64,000 nucleotides of DNA, from contig DYEC01000011.1 of the NCBI GenBank assembly GCA_020725865.1, forward strand, positions 186,001 to 250,000, written 5' to 3'. A model generated the notes under the pieces. It worked only from the letters and a program-made list of their open reading frames with translations. It ran no database searches and had not been told where the DNA came from. The translations under genes were made by a program, and so were the position numbers. This DNA comes from Anaerolinea sp. (lineage in GTDB: Bacteria > Chloroflexota > Anaerolineae > Anaerolineales > Anaerolineaceae). Positions 63,886 through 64,000 of the stretch are shown here, piece after piece; position 1 is the first letter of the stretch; each line of letters starts with the position of its first letter.

Positions 63886-64000
63886 ATGGAAGTTTCTTTA
63901 TGGATTGAATGGGTCATCAAATCGCTCTTCATTATCCTTTTGTTGACGGGCGGGTTTGCTTATACGACCCTGTATGAGCGTCGGGTACTGGCGAGGATGC
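63886..64000 (+). CDS. nuoH: NADH-quinone oxidoreductase subunit H (3' truncated)
   Basis: The first 38 codons are visible: MEVSLWIEWVIKSLFIILLL, then TGGFAYTTLYERRVLARM. The first TM helix and the conserved ERR/KVLARMQ loop identify NuoH, which forms part of the quinone channel. GAAAGGA precedes the ATG by 5-6 nt. The gene continues past the window end. Confidence 0.93.
   Translation, partial: MEVSLWIEWVIKSLFIILLLTGGFAYTTLYERRVLARM

Overview
The window reads as a chromosomal segment of a Chloroflexota bacterium, most likely class Anaerolineae. This is inferred from gene content and protein style (Thr/Pro-rich tails, TPR and Ig-like fusions, GlpST-like paired ABC ATPases, RNase J, complex I in nuoABCDEFGH order, a Vms1/eRF1-like protein); no rRNA or other marker gene is present to prove it. 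I saw no tRNA, rRNA, CRISPR array, insertion sequence or phage gene. Coding density is high, and most starts have a clear Shine-Dalgarno (SD) sequence. At least three genes instead have a -10 box exactly 6 nt before the ATG, which suggests leaderless mRNAs.

Layout. 1-8.0 kb: pcm (5' cut), RNase J with an attenuator-like leader, an AlkD-like protein, a small membrane protein, a YbjN/nitroreductase pair, a bacterial eRF1/Vms1-like protein, and a dnaJ-htrA proteostasis pair. 8.0-10.9 kb: a secreted subtilase behind a long leader with a two-codon ORF. 11.0-25.1 kb: a minus-strand catabolic cluster of 13 genes (FGGY kinase, lipoprotein binding protein, two permeases, GntR regulator, two unlike ABC ATPases, aldo/keto reductase, 2-hydroxyacid dehydrogenase, second GntR regulator, DeoC, Zn-alcohol dehydrogenase, MtaA/UroD-like protein). 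It has one strong promoter with an operator-like palindrome at one end and a strong terminator at the other. 25.2-30.0 kb: a TPR membrane protein coupled to a class A PBP-like protein that has lost its catalytic residues. 30.1-34.9 kb: a 2-oxoacid dehydrogenase complex (E1a, E1b, E2, E3). 35.0-40.0 kb: a divergent TetR regulator and a MacB-type ABC export operon. 40.0-47.1 kb: an SDR, an orphan receiver, a PP2C/FHA signalling pair, and an NfeD-slipin-GNAT run. 47.2-49.9 kb: a second subtilase, paralogous to the first. 50.0-56.8 kb: a SWIM-finger mini-protein with an attenuator-like leader, a frameshifted rtcB, clpC, radA and an isochorismatase-like hydrolase. 56.8-64 kb: the start of the nuo operon (nuoA to nuoG, nuoH cut by the window end).

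How the genes work together. The catabolic cluster appears to import a sugar or polyol through a binding-protein ABC system, phosphorylate it, and use redox enzymes plus a DeoC aldolase to feed central metabolism. The oxoacid dehydrogenase complex and complex I would then supply acyl-CoA and pass NADH electrons to the quinone pool. DnaJ, HtrA, ClpC, NfeD-slipin and the eRF1-like protein form scattered protein quality-control functions. Most promising for new biology: the MtaA-like protein inside the sugar cluster, the degenerate PBP, and the terminator-containing leaders ahead of RNase J and the SWIM protein.
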